64,000 nucleotides of DNA from Enoplolaimus lenunculus (GCA_030248215.1 JASANG010000259.1:62001-126000), one strand, 5' to 3'; shown: positions 23,404-35,333, counted from the first letter of the stretch. The notes: a model not told the origin generated them from the sequence alone. Numbers and translations are program-made.

Positions 23404-26400
23404 GTACGTAAATATTATAAATTATTTTTAAATTTATTTTGTACAAATATTTAAACATTGTAATTTACATGTTAATTTTGAGCCATCATATTCTCAAATA
23501 CGTGTAGCCCCTGTCATAAACATAGCGATAAGTTTTCGGGCCAATGTTACTTTAAGGGGCGTAACAGTAGATTAAGCGTATTCCTAAGCCTAAGCCTAAG
23601 CAAAAAATGTAATCTAGAATCTAAACCTACTCTTTTATAGACCCATCAAAAACCTGGACGCGCTTTAAAGTAAAACCAAGAGTTGATTATTAAACTTACT
23701 GTTTAACTTATGCTACTTTGCTCGTAGAGTTTAATCTTTTTCATTCAAATTTGTTTCTCAGTTCAATTATAAAACGGCAGCTAATTACGTTCAATGTCAA
23801 TGAAATGTCGTTTAATTAAAGAAATTCCATGACGCATTACGAAAAAATACCAAAATTAACCGAATATGAAATACTGTGCTATTTTATAAGGACAGAAGGG
23901 ACACTGTTTATCCGTGAGCTTCCGCCCCATGAGTCCCCACGAGGAGGCTGGAAAAAATTTCCTGCGGCAGGGTTTGCTGCTCCACTTTTATTTTTAAGTT
24001 ATCATATCTTATGTGCGCCACCAGGGCCGGAGCAGCCCCCACCCATAACCCCATTTGGGGCCCCACCCCGAAGAGACCCCACCCTAAACGGTTGAGACAA
24101 AAACCGCTCAAGATTTAAAATGCATCTGGCTTCTTGCTTGCTTCGCTCGCGAGTTTGAGGGCCCCACCCTGGAATCTGTGGGAACCCCCACCCCTGCTTG
24201 CTCCGGCACTGTGCGCCACACCGTTATTGCGGTTACCCGAAACTTTGTGAACCGTAAAGCCAGCTACAGACCGTATTTGCGAGCAAAGTTACTCATAATG
24301 ATTGAATTCTACTTCACAGTTCAACCAAAGGTGCATCCAAACAACGCCGCGTTCAAATCAATGGCGAAATCGATCAACTCAAACTGTTGCTGCCGCTGCC
24401 AGATTCAATCCGTCAACGGTTGTTTCAACTCCAAGTCATGTCACTCGCGTGTATTTTTATACGTCGACAACGATACGTTCCACTCAGTGAGTTGTCGTCG
24501 TCAACATTTGTAGACTTTGCTTGTGAGAAAGTTTTTGCAATCTGTTATTTTGGTCCACGAGGATTGAGATGAGCGAGAGAAATTGTTACAAAATATATCG
24601 TAGGCCACAACCATAATTTTGGACCGGTTTGAAGTCTTAAACCCACGGTAATTTTTTTACCTAAATTTGCCAAGGTTTAGAAGCGTGATGTAGGAGAATG
24701 TATAATGGTTAGAAATTAATTGGCAGGACCGCTATTCTGAAACGATCCTGAGCCTTAAACCAGCAGTAAATTTTTTCAAGTTCAAATCGCCAAAATTTAT
24801 AAGCGTTGCATGAATTTTTCAGTCAGCTGTTTTTCAAAATGTTGTTTTCTTGCGAGGGAAATGTGAAAATATGTAATATACAACTAATCGTAAAACCAAA
24901 GACATATTTCTTTCAAAGTTTAAACATTTATACGCCAAGGAATGTTTCTTTAAGACAATTTTCCCTTATAATGTTTAAAGTTATATTGTAGTATTAATGA
25001 AACTCTTCAGTCACGCTAATCTTTTTACACCTGTTAGATTCTTGATGGTACGTTGTGGTTAAGGTAAAATTATTTGCGGTTTGACAAGATATTCAAATAT
25101 GATTTTGAAATATACGATTTAAGTACTCAATATACTTGTCTTCCAGTGTACCAAGTCCAAAAAATTTTCATTTACAATTTATTATTCTGTGTCATCCGGC
25201 AATTTACGTGCGCTGCCGTACAATTCCGGACGATGCCGGACGACATCGGACTGCGACGATGCTGACACCGGTGTCAAATGACACTGGACGGTACCGGACG
25301 GCACAAGGCGGCACCGGCCGGCACAAAACGGCACCGGACGGCACAAGGCGGCACCGGACGGTACAAAACGGCACAAGACGGCACAAGACAGTACCGCAGT
25401 CATATAAACCACGGTCGCCTATCTGTACTCAGTGTTCATTTGTATTGCAAGCTACAATTCCACTGATTAGCTTGTGTTTACGTTTTAGTCACGCACCAAA
25501 GAAATTGTCAAAGTTTACCCGGTGGTATCGATGTTGCTAAGGTATGACAATATTATGCGTAACAATTTTTCGTTCTTGTACATTTCTCTTATAAGGTTAA
25601 AACCAAAACGTAAGCCTAAGCGTACGCCTTAGCTGAAACTTAAATTTTAAGCTGAATTGTATGCCATAAGCTATAATGCATAAATTTGAAACATTTTGAG
25701 TAGTAGTTCACATGCGAGCACATTTATTTATTATGTATGACCAATAATGGCATTTGCAGCAAAAAATTCACAAACAATGAATACAGTTATTGCATTAAGT
25801 ACGAAAATTAGCTTATTTGTTTTGCATTAAGTAGCACAAATGGCCACAATCCAGCTTGCTAAATCCACGTTTTACTCCAGCAGCGAAAAGATATGTACGG
25901 TAAAAACAACGGCCCCTATTCTCGAAATGGGTATAGTAGCTATCACTAGTTTGCTCATGGGTTTCTAACTGACAAACTCGTTCAATTGCGAGGTTCAAAT
26001 TTGGCATAGAAGTGGAACAAGTCAAACGCAAAAAATACGCTGTATATCTAACCTCACCATTCACTGGTTCAACACACTTTTGCCAATTGGTGATAGGTGT
26101 TACACACATTTGAGAATATGGCCCGTGTTAAGATCAGGGGCGGAACGTTTTTCTGTGAGACTAGAAAAGAGTATGCTTAAGCTTTAGACTAATTTTTACT
26201 TGGCTTACGCTTGGGCTTAGGCTTAGGAATTTGCTCATTCTTGCGCTTTGGCTTAGGCTTAAACTAAGGCTTAGGCTTATAAATATGCTTATAGTACTGT
26301 TCCGTCCCTGTTGTTTACATTGACCTAGAGTACTGGTCAAGATGTCCAAACAATTAGAGCATTAAATGATGCTTCACACAATATATAGTTTTTGCTTTTA

Positions 26401-29400
26401 AACGTTTTGTGTTGTTGAATATAAAAATATATTAATACAGTATTGAAAATAGGTCTAAAGTGTCATGGATTGTGGATAAAAATTCTGAAAATGACGATGA
26501 ATTTCGACGGGGCCTGGGTAGAGTTTGTCCCGTCTTTAACCCATAATTTATAAAATTATTCGAAAATTAAACTTTAATTTAAGAACTTTAAACAGTTCAG
26601 GAAGATTTTTGACTGCTTATCCGTTATGTATCATGAAAATTACAGCATGAAACGCTGTCAATGATAAAATTGTTAAATGTCGCTAGCCTGTCTTAAATAT
26701 AAATAATGTCCAATTGAACAGATATATCATCAGATGCTAATATGTCACAATGGGCTGTGGGTCGCCACGGGTCATGACGGTCCCTGGGGCGTCTGTTCAT
26801 GAGTGACGGGGTGTTATAGGTTGCGTACCTCAAGACTCATTAGTTTTTGAATTGTGTTACAGACCCTTCGTGGTTTCTTGCTGCTCATCACAAGACAAGG
26901 CAAACTGATCTACATTTCCGAAAATGTTGCAGATTATTTGGGTCATTCTGTGGTAGTTTGGCAAATTTAAATGTTATGTCAAATATTTTAGTTGGTATAT
27001 ATACATACATACATACATACGTACATATATTATATATATAATGTATATAAACGTATGTATAATGAAGAAGCCTAAGCCTAAACGTAAGCCTACGAAAACC
27101 GGATATAGGAAGGCATAAAATTTAAAACTCTTAATTGCTCTGCCAATACGACTGAAGTAATGCATATATATTCACAGGGTTTCCAAAATTTGATCAAAAA
27201 ATTGCGGCTGTACGCAAAATAGTTTAGAATTTGAAGAGTTGTTGTTGTTTTTTAGTTCAATTCCAAAAATTTCATCATTCCTGTATTGACAAACTGATTG
27301 ATTTGTAAGTGATTACTAACAATGACCATTAGACAGCGGAATATCCATATTCCTGTAACAGAAAACGGAAATAGACACCGATTTTCAATTGAAACAGAAG
27401 CCGATATCCGGTTGTACACCGGGTCTAAAACACGTTATTTGTAATTGAGCTCGTAGTATTTAAGGAAGAGATAACATCACAAGGTGACAGCTTTTTCGAT
27501 TTGATCGACCCGCGGGATCATGTTTTGGTTCAACAGAACTTAATGTTTGGTTCGTCGGTGGCAAGCAATGGACACTTGGCACTCACACATCCACATTATC
27601 GTTCTCATCAACTCGTAATGACACCAAGTGAACGTGCATTCGTCTGTCGTGTAAATATGAGTCGAGCAGCGAAACGTCAACCGCATTATCAAAGGGTAAC
27701 CGACGTTTATTATTCTTGTTATTATTATTATTATTACTATTATTATTATTATTATTATTATTATCGATAGTTTCAAAGTTACTTATTTAGTTCCCCCGCA
27801 AAAAAGTCTTTCCATCCACAATTATAGAGTTGTTTGGTATGAGCACTATTTGCTTTTCAATCATGGGGGATGACCCCTTGAAGTACACGTGAAATTATTG
27901 ACGTTTGCAGAATGTGGGCTACGCGTCGTAAACATGGATGACAACCCCATTTGCATAAAAAATAAGACATTTAGGTATAGATGTGTATTGCTAGTATAAG
28001 CCACGGCAAGATTTCAGTTCAGGAGGGCATATCTTCTTGTAAAAGAAAATTTTCTGACTTTCACAATCCAGAATGTTGCAATGAAGCCTGTTAAAAGTGC
28101 TGCTGTTTTGTGGTCTACACAGGAGGAATGAAGAACTTAGACGCAGGGATGTATAGGCGTAAGCTTATGATCAGGCTTATGTTAAGGCTTAGACTTAGGC
28201 TTAGGATCAGGCTTACGATTAGACTTAGGTTTCGACTTAAGATCGGGCTTATGTTAAGGCTTAGGCGTAGGCTTAGGATCAGGCTTTCGATTAGGCTTAG
28301 GCTTAGGATCAGTCTTACGATTAGGCTTATGTTTACGGATAGGCTTTCGACGCAAGCGTCTACAGTTTACATTTGCCTAAGTTATCATTGAATTAATTTC
28401 AGTGTGTATTTGTACAAGGATCTTATATTCACTTAAACCATCTGAACACAATGGATTCGTGCAACAACGCAATTCTTGACGTTGACGGCCAGTTGCATGA
28501 GCAGTCTTTTCAAAATTCATCGCCCGAATCGACTCCGTTGGGTTCACCCGACACAGGACACCGGATATCAATAAGGCCGTATGGCTACGGTGGGGGCCTA
28601 CAACCGGTCTTTGCGGCAATTTGTACCCCACTGATTACGCCAGAAACAACAGATTTGATGTCAACAGGAAGTACAACGACATTTAATGCGCTTCATAATA
28701 TCGATATGAGATTTTTGGAACTGGATGATGTGTAAGAAAGTTTCAGTTTACAGTTTAAATTGAAATATTTGTTTTTGAAATAATGGCACATTTTAGATCA
28801 ACTTTGTTGACCGCAAGTTAACTTTGGTGCCAACATTTATTTGATTGCGAAAACACATTAATGAAAATAATACCGATTTCACCAGTTTCAAAGATCGCAA
28901 TACTTTGCATCCAATGTACAGAACAGGAGCCGAACAGTAGTATAAACATATTTCTAAGCCTAAGCCTAAGCCTAAACGTAAGAATAAGCTTATAGCTAAG
29001 CCTAAGCCTACGCAACCACAAATTAGCCTAAAGCCTAAGTAATAAAATTTAGCATAAACGTTCCGCCTCTGATGTTTACATGCGCCCAATTTGCGATGGA
29101 ATAACTGGTCATTTTAGCACCAAGAATTTAAGTAAAAAATTGTATTTCTTAATTCTGATTTACGATGTCCATCAACGAAATGAAACTTCGTTTTGAACTT
29201 TGTTGTCAATTTGAGAAAATTAAAAAATACTATACTGCACAGAAATATACAACGAAAACAAAACAACAAAGCGTCCATTGAATAATTTACTTTTGCTTGT
29301 TAATATTGTTTCTCGCTCGAGATCTAAAAATGTTTCTTTTTTCAAATTTCCATGTTTCGAAATGAAATTGCGAACCCTGCCCATATCTGGTTTGTGTTAC

Positions 29401-32400
29401 TTGATTTGGATACGTTTTAGCGGCGTCTATCATCTCGGGTTTGGATCGTTGGAAATTGTTGGCAAATCGTGGTACAGATTTGTGTTCCCTGGCGATTTGC
29501 CAGAAGCAACTTATAAACATAAATTACGTGAGTTATTTGTGAATTCACGTAAGAAAGAATCATGATTCGGGTTCATTCCTAATAGTCGTTTAATATGGAA
29601 TTAATCATGTTAAGCAGTGGTTAAATTTGAGCCCGTAACCAAAATGGGGCCAGGAGGGCTCAGCCTTCCCTGGAAAAGTTTTGCCGCCTGAAACATTTTC
29701 AATCTTGCTTGTATGTCATCGAAACCCCTTGTTATGACCCTGCTGAAAAATGTTTAGCCCCCATCAAGGTGACCTGGCTCCGGCCTTGGGTTAAATTTTG
29801 TGCCGATGGAGGGAGATTCGAGGTTTTAATTCAGGGTTAGGATCTGTATGCGCAAGGGTGCCATAGCACTTTTCCTGGTTCGCCGTTCGCGTCCAATACC
29901 GTACGGTCGCGGATGGCGACGTACGGTGACGTACGCTGCCTGACGATATTAAACATTTTAAGAAGTCTAGCGCTTCAAGGTTCGGATAAAGTATATGGAA
30001 GTGACCAACTTTAGGTTTGCTCTTTACTTTACTCAGCCGGACGCCGGCGAGGGCTAATAAGTTTAATATCGGTACTAGGGCTGATATAATATCGGCTCTA
30101 GGCCTGATATTAAACTTATCAGCCCTCCGGCTGATATTAAACATACGTGCAATAAATATATTAATATCGCTCAAAAATCACGGCAATAACAGCCATATTG
30201 CCCGTGGGCATTACACGCAACATTTTAACAACCTCGGTCTACTCAACTGTCTCGGCAAAGCGTGGAGCTTTGTGCCATAGGAACTTCGGTTGTGTACAAA
30301 CATTGCATATAACTCCCTCAGGCAATATAAGAGTTATTGCCCTGCTTTCAAGGCAATATAATACATACATATAAATATATATTAATATTTTGTTTTAACC
30401 TTAAAATAGTCTGTGAAGACAAAGAAACGTCATGCTCTTTGCTGATTCGACTTCGTAATTGGGCAGGTGCTTGGATCTGGGCATATACGATATTGACCTT
30501 GAAGGATACTGCGGCAGCTGATAAACAATCCCTGCGACAGCTTATTATTGGCACATATCAGATGCTAAAGTAAGTTTCAATAAAATATACAATTTCCGGT
30601 CACATGATTTAACTCAATTGCACAATTTTACAGTTTATTTATTTATTTATCTGGATAAAAGGTTAAATTTGTTGAAATATAGTTTGGTAAATGATACCGT
30701 AATTTTAAAATTGTTAAAATATTAAGGTTTAGCATTAATTAATTACCTTGACTCCAAATTTAAACCGAAGATTGACGCTTGTGCCCGAGATGGTTCTACG
30801 TCTTGTGGAAACTGCATACTGCACATATATAATGTATACGTGTAATATATTGGTTAAACACTATACACAGGGTATTCATTGAACGTACACATTTTGAAAT
30901 AGCGGCGGATACTGATCCCGGACCCTCCGGTAATCGGTTAGTAAACCACCAGTCCACTGTTGCATCTGAATACTTCCTAATGGCGTTCAGTGCCTGAAAA
31001 GCTATAACCAGCTACCGCTGGACTCCAGTTAAGTAAGCTTAAGCTTTAGACTAATTTTTTGCTTGGGCTTTACACTTAGGCTTAGTTATTGGCCTCTGGT
31101 TTAGCTGAGGTGTTTTCTTACAAATACGGTTAATACTGCTGTTAATATACGCACCTCAAGGTAACAGCGGTAGTTTGTGTTATATTTTAGTGACAGCGAA
31201 GCGAGGCTGCTTAAAAGTAGCGGATGGTTACCTGCAGCTCCGGTCAGCAGGGCACCGTCATCAAATAATCAACCGGAACGCGATGGACAGACACAAGACT
31301 TTGCCGGATCTGACAAACGTTTTTGTCAACAATTTCAGTTCGACATTAAACCTTTTAACTCACCGGAACCTATGATAGCTGGTGTCGGTTTAGAGCACCA
31401 GGAAAGGCGCGGTAGAGTTACGGATGCTAACGGTTTGGGCTGCTATAATTCGGCCACCAACAAATCAAACGATGAATTTGGTCTAAGGTCTCGAAAAGAA
31501 CCTCAAAGCAATGGAATTACAAACAGCAGTCATGGTTTAATAGACTGTAATAATAATCAAATTGGTAAACAGAACCACACAGATTTAAACTGTGCTGGCG
31601 TTGGGTTTGAAAGTCCATGTGGAACAGATGATCGAACTGTTACCATGGCAGTGAGCGGTCAAAAACGCGACAACACAGGTCAGGAATCGCGGCACATCAA
31701 AGAAGAACACAGAAATGTTGATAATTATGTTGAGAATCAAAGGTCAAGCAACATGGTGAACAGTAGTGAAATAATTGATTTTCAAAAGCACCATTTAAGA
31801 CATTTGAAAATTGAAAAATTTCAAAACTTGAAATCCAAACATCGTCACAGCATTGCGGCAACTTCAAATGCAGCGACTCCATTGTCGGCAACATCAAAGC
31901 AACAACATCGCGCATCTGTAGGATCTCCACCGCAATTATATGGACCATATTTTTGCGCTGCTAATGAACGAATAGCCGGAAGCGATCTTGATGCTACGAA
32001 GAATGAACCTGAAAAATTGCATGATCATTTGATGGAAAAAACAAAATCAACTCAACAATGCGAAACAACAACAACAACAGAATCAACAACAGCAACTACA
32101 AAAATGCCGACAAATTGTCCATTGTCGCTCGATTCGTTGTTGACGCCACCGGAAAGTAGTTCTCCAGGCGATGAAGTTGATTCCGGCGGAAATACAGCTA
32201 AGGATTCGATAACAATGTCAATTGGAATTCGAGGACAAAACCATACAGGACTTCTGACAACAGCTGGAAATTCGACAATGAATACGCCTGACCGACCAGA
32301 AACCATTTGCAGTTTTATCGCCAACGAGACAAATGAATCAAACAAGTTGTATTCTGTGAAACCGCCAACTCTTATTTACGGTCCGGGCAATATTTTAATG

Positions 32401-33096
32401 CCTCACCAAAACGCCGACAGAAATCAACTGAGTAAACACTGTGAAACGTGGTTGAGTGCCAAAATTGAACCAGAAAATCGGACAGAACCAAGTCTACCAG
32501 TGATCGAAGCAAACGATTTGGAAGCATACTTTCAAGCTGTCGTTTATGATGACGATGACGATAATGACAACGCTAATTGTCATGGGCGCGCAAATTGGCA
32601 AAATTCGCGCGCAACAAGTAGCTATGTAGCCTCTGACGATGATAAACTGAACAAATGTTACAGCAATAATTTAGCTATCTGTGATACTGTTACTCTTACT
32701 CATGCGACTGATGACGATACGTTGATTGGAATCGAGCATCAACTGCCTGTCGTTGACCTGGAAGAAGTTGCTGGAACATTGGTACCAAGCCTGTTAGCAG
32801 AAGAACATTCTCAACTTGGACTGCAAGCAGCAATTTCGGACAAACATATACCTGGAGAGACTCACAAAATCATTCAAACAACAGCAGACAGCGGAGCATC
32901 TAAAGCGGGTCAGACTTGCCCGTTATCGTCGACGTTAACAGATTCTGGTGCCAGTTTCAGGAGACATAGCGAAGCGAACATGAACCATGTGGCAATAAAC
33001 GATTTTAGTCGTAGTTTGTCTTGTCGAGAAAACGACGCGAAATCGACGCTTGTTTTGCAACGCGGTCGAATGTCACTTACTGGCAATTTAATTTAG
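23378..33096 (+). CDS. dysf: bHLH-PAS transcription factor, NPAS4/Dysfusion/CKY-1 family (9 exons, about 1022 aa)
   Basis: join(23378..23403, 24320..24486, 25489..25541, 26863..26952, 27465..27695, 28403..28731, 29421..29527, 30410..30569, 31191..33096) gives 3069 nt with all phases closing. The bHLH (residues about 9-62) has [17 protein letters not shown] and [11 protein letters not shown], which match the NPAS4 start STKGASKARRDQINAEI and IMSLACIYTRK. PAS-A (about 83-205) has [17 protein letters not shown] and [20 protein letters not shown] (about 275-385) has [20 protein letters not shown] and [13 protein letters not shown] long disordered, Ser/Thr/Gln/Asp-rich tail follows, likely a transactivation region. 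Such factors act in the nucleus as heterodimers with ARNT-class partners, controlling tracheal or neuronal differentiation and activity-dependent genes. Exon 1 is the least certain; exons 2 to 9 are mutually consistent. Confidence 0.92.
23540..23677. mobile_element. GGCC/TTAGGC element, subfamily B, truncated, in dysf intron 1
   Basis: Starts GGCCAATGTTACTTTAAGGG and contains CCTAAGCCTAAGC; the right end lacks the terminal GGCC. Inserted in reverse orientation relative to the 7041 copy. Confidence 0.75.
24022..24211. mobile_element. hAT-like MITE in dysf intron 1
   Basis: Begins CAGGGCCGGAGCAGC and ends GCTTGCTCCGGCACTG, with perfect 8-bp TSD TGCGCCAC at 24014-24021 and 24212-24219. GC-rich body with CCCCACCC runs. 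A fragment of the same family lies near 9985-10080. It ends about 110 bases before the bHLH exon. Confidence 0.9.
24320..24486 (+). CDS. dysf: dysf exon 2, bHLH domain
   Basis: Acceptor CTACTTCACAG ends at 24319. The exon encodes [17 protein letters not shown], loop [17 protein letters not shown] and helix 2 [17 protein letters not shown], ending with one base before donor GTGAGT. The LLPLPxSxRQRL loop is a Dysfusion feature. Confidence 0.93.
25205..25390. repeat. GGCACCGGACGGCACAA-type simple repeat in dysf intron 2
   Basis: An irregular array of 10-mer-like units (GGCACCGGAC, GGCACAAGGC, GGCACAAAAC), strongly GC-rich against an AT-rich background. Similar ACGG/CCGGACG fragments lie near 29870, 36965, 40550 and 44480. 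Confidence 0.75.
25489..25541 (+). CDS. dysf: dysf exon 3, linker between bHLH and PAS-A
   Basis: Acceptor TTTACGTTTTAG ends at 25488. Two bases complete the split codon, then 17 codons ending GGIDVAK, then donor GTATGA. The phase (1 in, 0 out) links exons 2 and 4 exactly, and the spacing to GFLLL matches the family. Confidence 0.85.
25911..26123. mobile_element. TIR element in dysf intron 3
   Basis: Left end GGCCCCTATTCTCGAAATGG and right end GTGTTACACACATTTGAGAA-TATGGCC are inverted. The central GCTATCAC / GTGATAGG also pair. The open frame on the minus strand inside it is a shadow. Its last four bases are shared with the next element. Confidence 0.7.
26120..26325. mobile_element. GGCC/TTAGGC element, subfamily A, in dysf intron 3
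   Basis: Starts GGCCCGTGTTAAGATCAGGG and ends CCCTGTTGTTTACATTGACC. TTAGGC motifs in the middle. It abuts the preceding TIR element head to tail. Confidence 0.8.
26863..26952 (+). CDS. dysf: dysf exon 4, PAS-A start
   Basis: Acceptor TTGTGTTACAG ends at 26862. 30 codons: [20 protein letters not shown] then [10 protein letters not shown]. Human NPAS4 reads [20 protein letters not shown] at this position. Donor GTAGTT, phase 0. Confidence 0.93.
26997..27056. repeat. ATAC/TA microsatellite in dysf intron 4
   Basis: TATATACATACATACATAC followed by TATATATATA, less than 50 bases downstream of the exon 4 donor. Confidence 0.8.
27465..27695 (+). CDS. dysf: dysf exon 5, PAS-A core
   Basis: Acceptor TATTTAAG ends at 27464, phase 0. 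77 codons with [19 protein letters not shown] and, after a His/Ser-rich insert, [20 protein letters not shown]4 has RLFRCRFNTSKSLRRQ at this position. Donor GTAACC. Confidence 0.92.
27706..27766. repeat. TTA trinucleotide microsatellite just after dysf exon 5
   Basis: About 18 TTA/TAT units with one ACT interruption, beginning roughly 10 bases past the donor. Frames through it give poly-Tyr or poly-Ile and are not coding. Confidence 0.85.
28140..28345. repeat. Degenerate TTAGGC array in dysf intron 5
   Basis: About 200 bases of GGCTTAGG, GGCTTACGA and GGCTTATGT units with period near 6 or 12, ending some 57 bases before the next exon. It lacks the GGCC termini seen in the mobile elements. 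Confidence 0.75.
28403..28731 (+). CDS. dysf: dysf exon 6, PAS-A end and PAS-B start
   Basis: Acceptor TTAATTTCAG ends at 28402, phase 0. [11 protein letters not shown] continues the PAS-A strand (NPAS4 KLVLIRGRFHA). Then a Ser/Gly/Pro-rich linker and [11 protein letters not shown] (NPAS4 NPVFTAFCAPL), ending [10 protein letters not shown] and a split Val codon before donor GTAAGA. Confidence 0.93.
28913..29086. mobile_element. GGCC/TTAGGC element, subfamily A (reverse), in dysf intron 6
   Basis: CCAATGTACAGAACAGGAGC at the left, GCCTCTGATGTTTACATGCG at the right, CCTAAGCCTAAGCC inside. Flanks ACTTTGCA and AATTTGCG match 6 of 8. Confidence 0.75.
29421..29527 (+). CDS. dysf: dysf exon 7, PAS-B core
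   Basis: Acceptor ATACGTTTTAG ends at 29420; one base completes Val. [20 protein letters not shown] corresponds to IYLGFERSELLCKSWYGLL of NPAS4. Ends YKHKL plus one base before donor GTGAGT. Confidence 0.94.
29630..29790. mobile_element. GGCCCGTAGCC family repeat in dysf intron 7
   Basis: Starts GAGCCCGTAACCAAAATGGG and ends GACCTGGCTCCGGCCTTGGG, inverted ends in the family style. Confidence 0.5.
30050..30126. repeat. Inverted repeat (hairpin) in dysf intron 7
   Basis: AGGGCTAATAAGTTTAATATC is inverted as GATATTAAACTTATCAGCCC within 77 bases, with a GGGCTGATATAATATCGGC centre. A second inverted pair follows (GGCAATAACAGCCATATTGC at 30182 and GCAATATAAGAGTTATTGCC at 30322). Confidence 0.75.
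30410..30569 (+). CDS. dysf: dysf exon 8, PAS-B end
   Basis: Acceptor CCTTAAAATAG ends at 30409; two bases complete Leu. [19 protein letters not shown] then [11 protein letters not shown] matches the NPAS4 segment GGWAWIYCLLY. Ends GTYQML and two bases before donor GTAAGT. Confidence 0.94.
31191..33096 (+). CDS. dysf: dysf exon 9, terminal, disordered C-terminal region
   Basis: Acceptor TATATTTTAG ends at 31190; T completes an Asn codon, then [12 protein letters not shown] (NPAS4 DMEAWSLRQQL). 635 codons to TAG at 33094. Ser/Thr/Gln-rich, with [16 protein letters not shown] and an Asp/Asn run ([10 protein letters not shown]). No folded domain is evident, so a transactivation role is inferred by analogy with NPAS4. 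Confidence 0.95.
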
Positions 33097-34364
33097 GAGC
33101 AATTGGGTTCTGACTGTAAACAACGACAGAATGGGAGTCAGCTGAAAATTGCTCGCTTCAATTTCTTGTAAGCAATACTAAAGCTAAAGATTTGCAGCAA
33201 AATACGTATTTTACACAAAATAGTCTTTGGTTCAGTTGAAATTAATAAGGCTCGGGTTTGAGCAGTTTGACCTTTTACACAAAAAATCACGGCACACGCC
33301 GACATATAAACAAAACGATGTTAATTCTGAATAACAACAGTTTGACAAGCTGTTTCTAGCAGAAACTGTGAATCGTACCATATTGGGAAAAGAAAATAAG
33401 ATCAAATCACTAAAACTGTCGCAAGCTCAAAGACCTCGGATGTGTTTTATGTTTAAGGCCCACGATGTTAGCATATTTCCACTGGATGTTATAAACCATA
33501 TTTATTTGCGTATTCCGGTATTTCTGCGTATTTATTCTCTATGTTTTAGTTATATTTTATTTTGTTAACAATGTTGCCTATTAAGTTTTCCAGTGCATAT
33601 TTTGGTATATAATTGAATGTAAATATTGCACAACTTCTATATTATTGTTATTTAACTGAAAGTTTGTCTCGCGAAATGTAATTTGAGCTTACAGTTTTGC
33701 ATATTGCGGCATTGCTATTGCGTGCCTTCAAGCTATTTTTGGTTAAACAAATAGTCGCTAATATTGAAAGATTTATTCAAAAAGTGTTGCGTTCTTGGCC
33801 AAATTAATTTAACCCAGCACTGCGCTTCACCCGCGGAAATTTTACGTTTTTTACCCTCGGGTATATCCGTTCATTATTTCGTCACCCAGCGCCGGCAATT
33901 ATTTTTTGTTCTACACTCAATACAATTGAGTAACTTTACAGTGGATTGATGTTAGTCGCTCGATTTACGTTAATACAAACAACTCTTTATTAGTAACGTT
34001 CGAAACAAAAGATTAAGTAAAAAATTCTAACGCCTTAACATTTGACTATCAAACGGCTGTTGTATTATTGGTTTTTTGTTACCTTCTGTCCATATTTTAA
34101 TTTCAAAACCTTTGTTATGTTTAATTATGCATTACTGATAAAGCTTTACGTTTGCCACCCAGTTGATTATTTACTAGATTCCGCGTGGATAACTTGGGTT
34201 CGTTTGTGCTGCTATAGACTACAGTCTTAATCATCAGACGGTAGGGGTTTGAAGAGGTCTCTAAAATGTACGATCCATAGTCAGTAATATGCTAAATCTT
34301 AGGCACAACAATTTCTTTGTTGACATTTTAAAAATTAAGGCACATAACAGTTGCTATCTCTACG

Positions 34365-34563
34365 CGGTAGTGAATCTAGAAATTTTTGACGGACATACGC
34401 GCAACATACAGTGAAAAAACCTAGCGAGCGAAGCGAACCAGAAGCCGTACGCCAGTTTTGTGGTTCACCAGTTAAAACTTGTAAGGTAGGAAGTGACCTT
34501 ACCAATTTGTCATATAAAAATTTCTGATGCAGATGCCTTCTGACCAACTTGGATCCACTCCTG
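34365..34563. mobile_element. hAT-like GGATCC element, decayed
   Basis: Ends CGGTAGTGAATCTAG and CTTGGATCCACTCCTG are inverted relatives of the CACTAGTGGATCC family. The TSD is poor. Confidence 0.5.
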
Positions 34564-35333
34564 TCTCACTATTAAGCCAACAAAATAAGCTTAGTATAAC
34601 AGCTTGATAACTGTTAAGTTCATTTTTCGAGTTTTATAAATCAATGCATTCTTTGAGTTGTTGGTCTGTACTCTGTTTCTGTAATAGTTTCTTGATACGT
34701 AGCAGCAAACGCTAAGCGATTAAACTTCGAGGTGCCTAAGATGTCTTTTTGATGTAATGTCGGCTTATTTAGCTATTTGTTGTTGATTAATCCAAACAGG
34801 TATACGATTCGGGCTGTAGATGAGCAAATTATCGCTTTAATAAATGTCATCTTTGACGTTAATTGTTGTTTAACCTGAATATGGGTTGAAAATTGTTTCT
34901 TAGTTCAAACAAAAATTTGTTGAACTGAAAGTGATTGAATTATATTTTATGACAGTGAATTCTGTGACGAATCGTGTAAGACACTGCAAATCATCATTCG
35001 AGCTTTGAAAATAACGGTTTCTATTGATGCTAAAATGACATTTTGACAAACGTTAAAACTTATATTTTCCTATTGCGGTTTGTGGTAAAATTGCGTTTAG
35101 CTAAACGAGCAATTTATTTTAGAGTTTCTTTGCATATAAAAGAGCGTTATGAAATGTGCTGTTTGAATCGTTGTTTCAACTAAACGCTTAAGCAGGTTAT
35201 CAGACGATTCGGTGTTACGAATTTCGGACACAGCTGTGCCCCGTTCTCGGTGCACTGGTGGACAGCTATGAGATGTTTGGGGATCCAAGCACTCGCATCC
35301 ATTTGGTTTACATTTGTCATATTTCAGATTGGT

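Noticed and set aside
23916-23955. Hammerhead-ribozyme-like string (CATGAGTCC ... GGA ... GGAAAA)
   Set aside because: The core CUGAUGA is altered and the GAAA is not at the right distance from stem II, so a catalytic fold is not supported.
27501-27776. Poly-Tyr/poly-Ile extensions of frames across the TTA microsatellite
   Set aside because: The exon ends at the GTAACC donor at 27696; the microsatellite is intronic.
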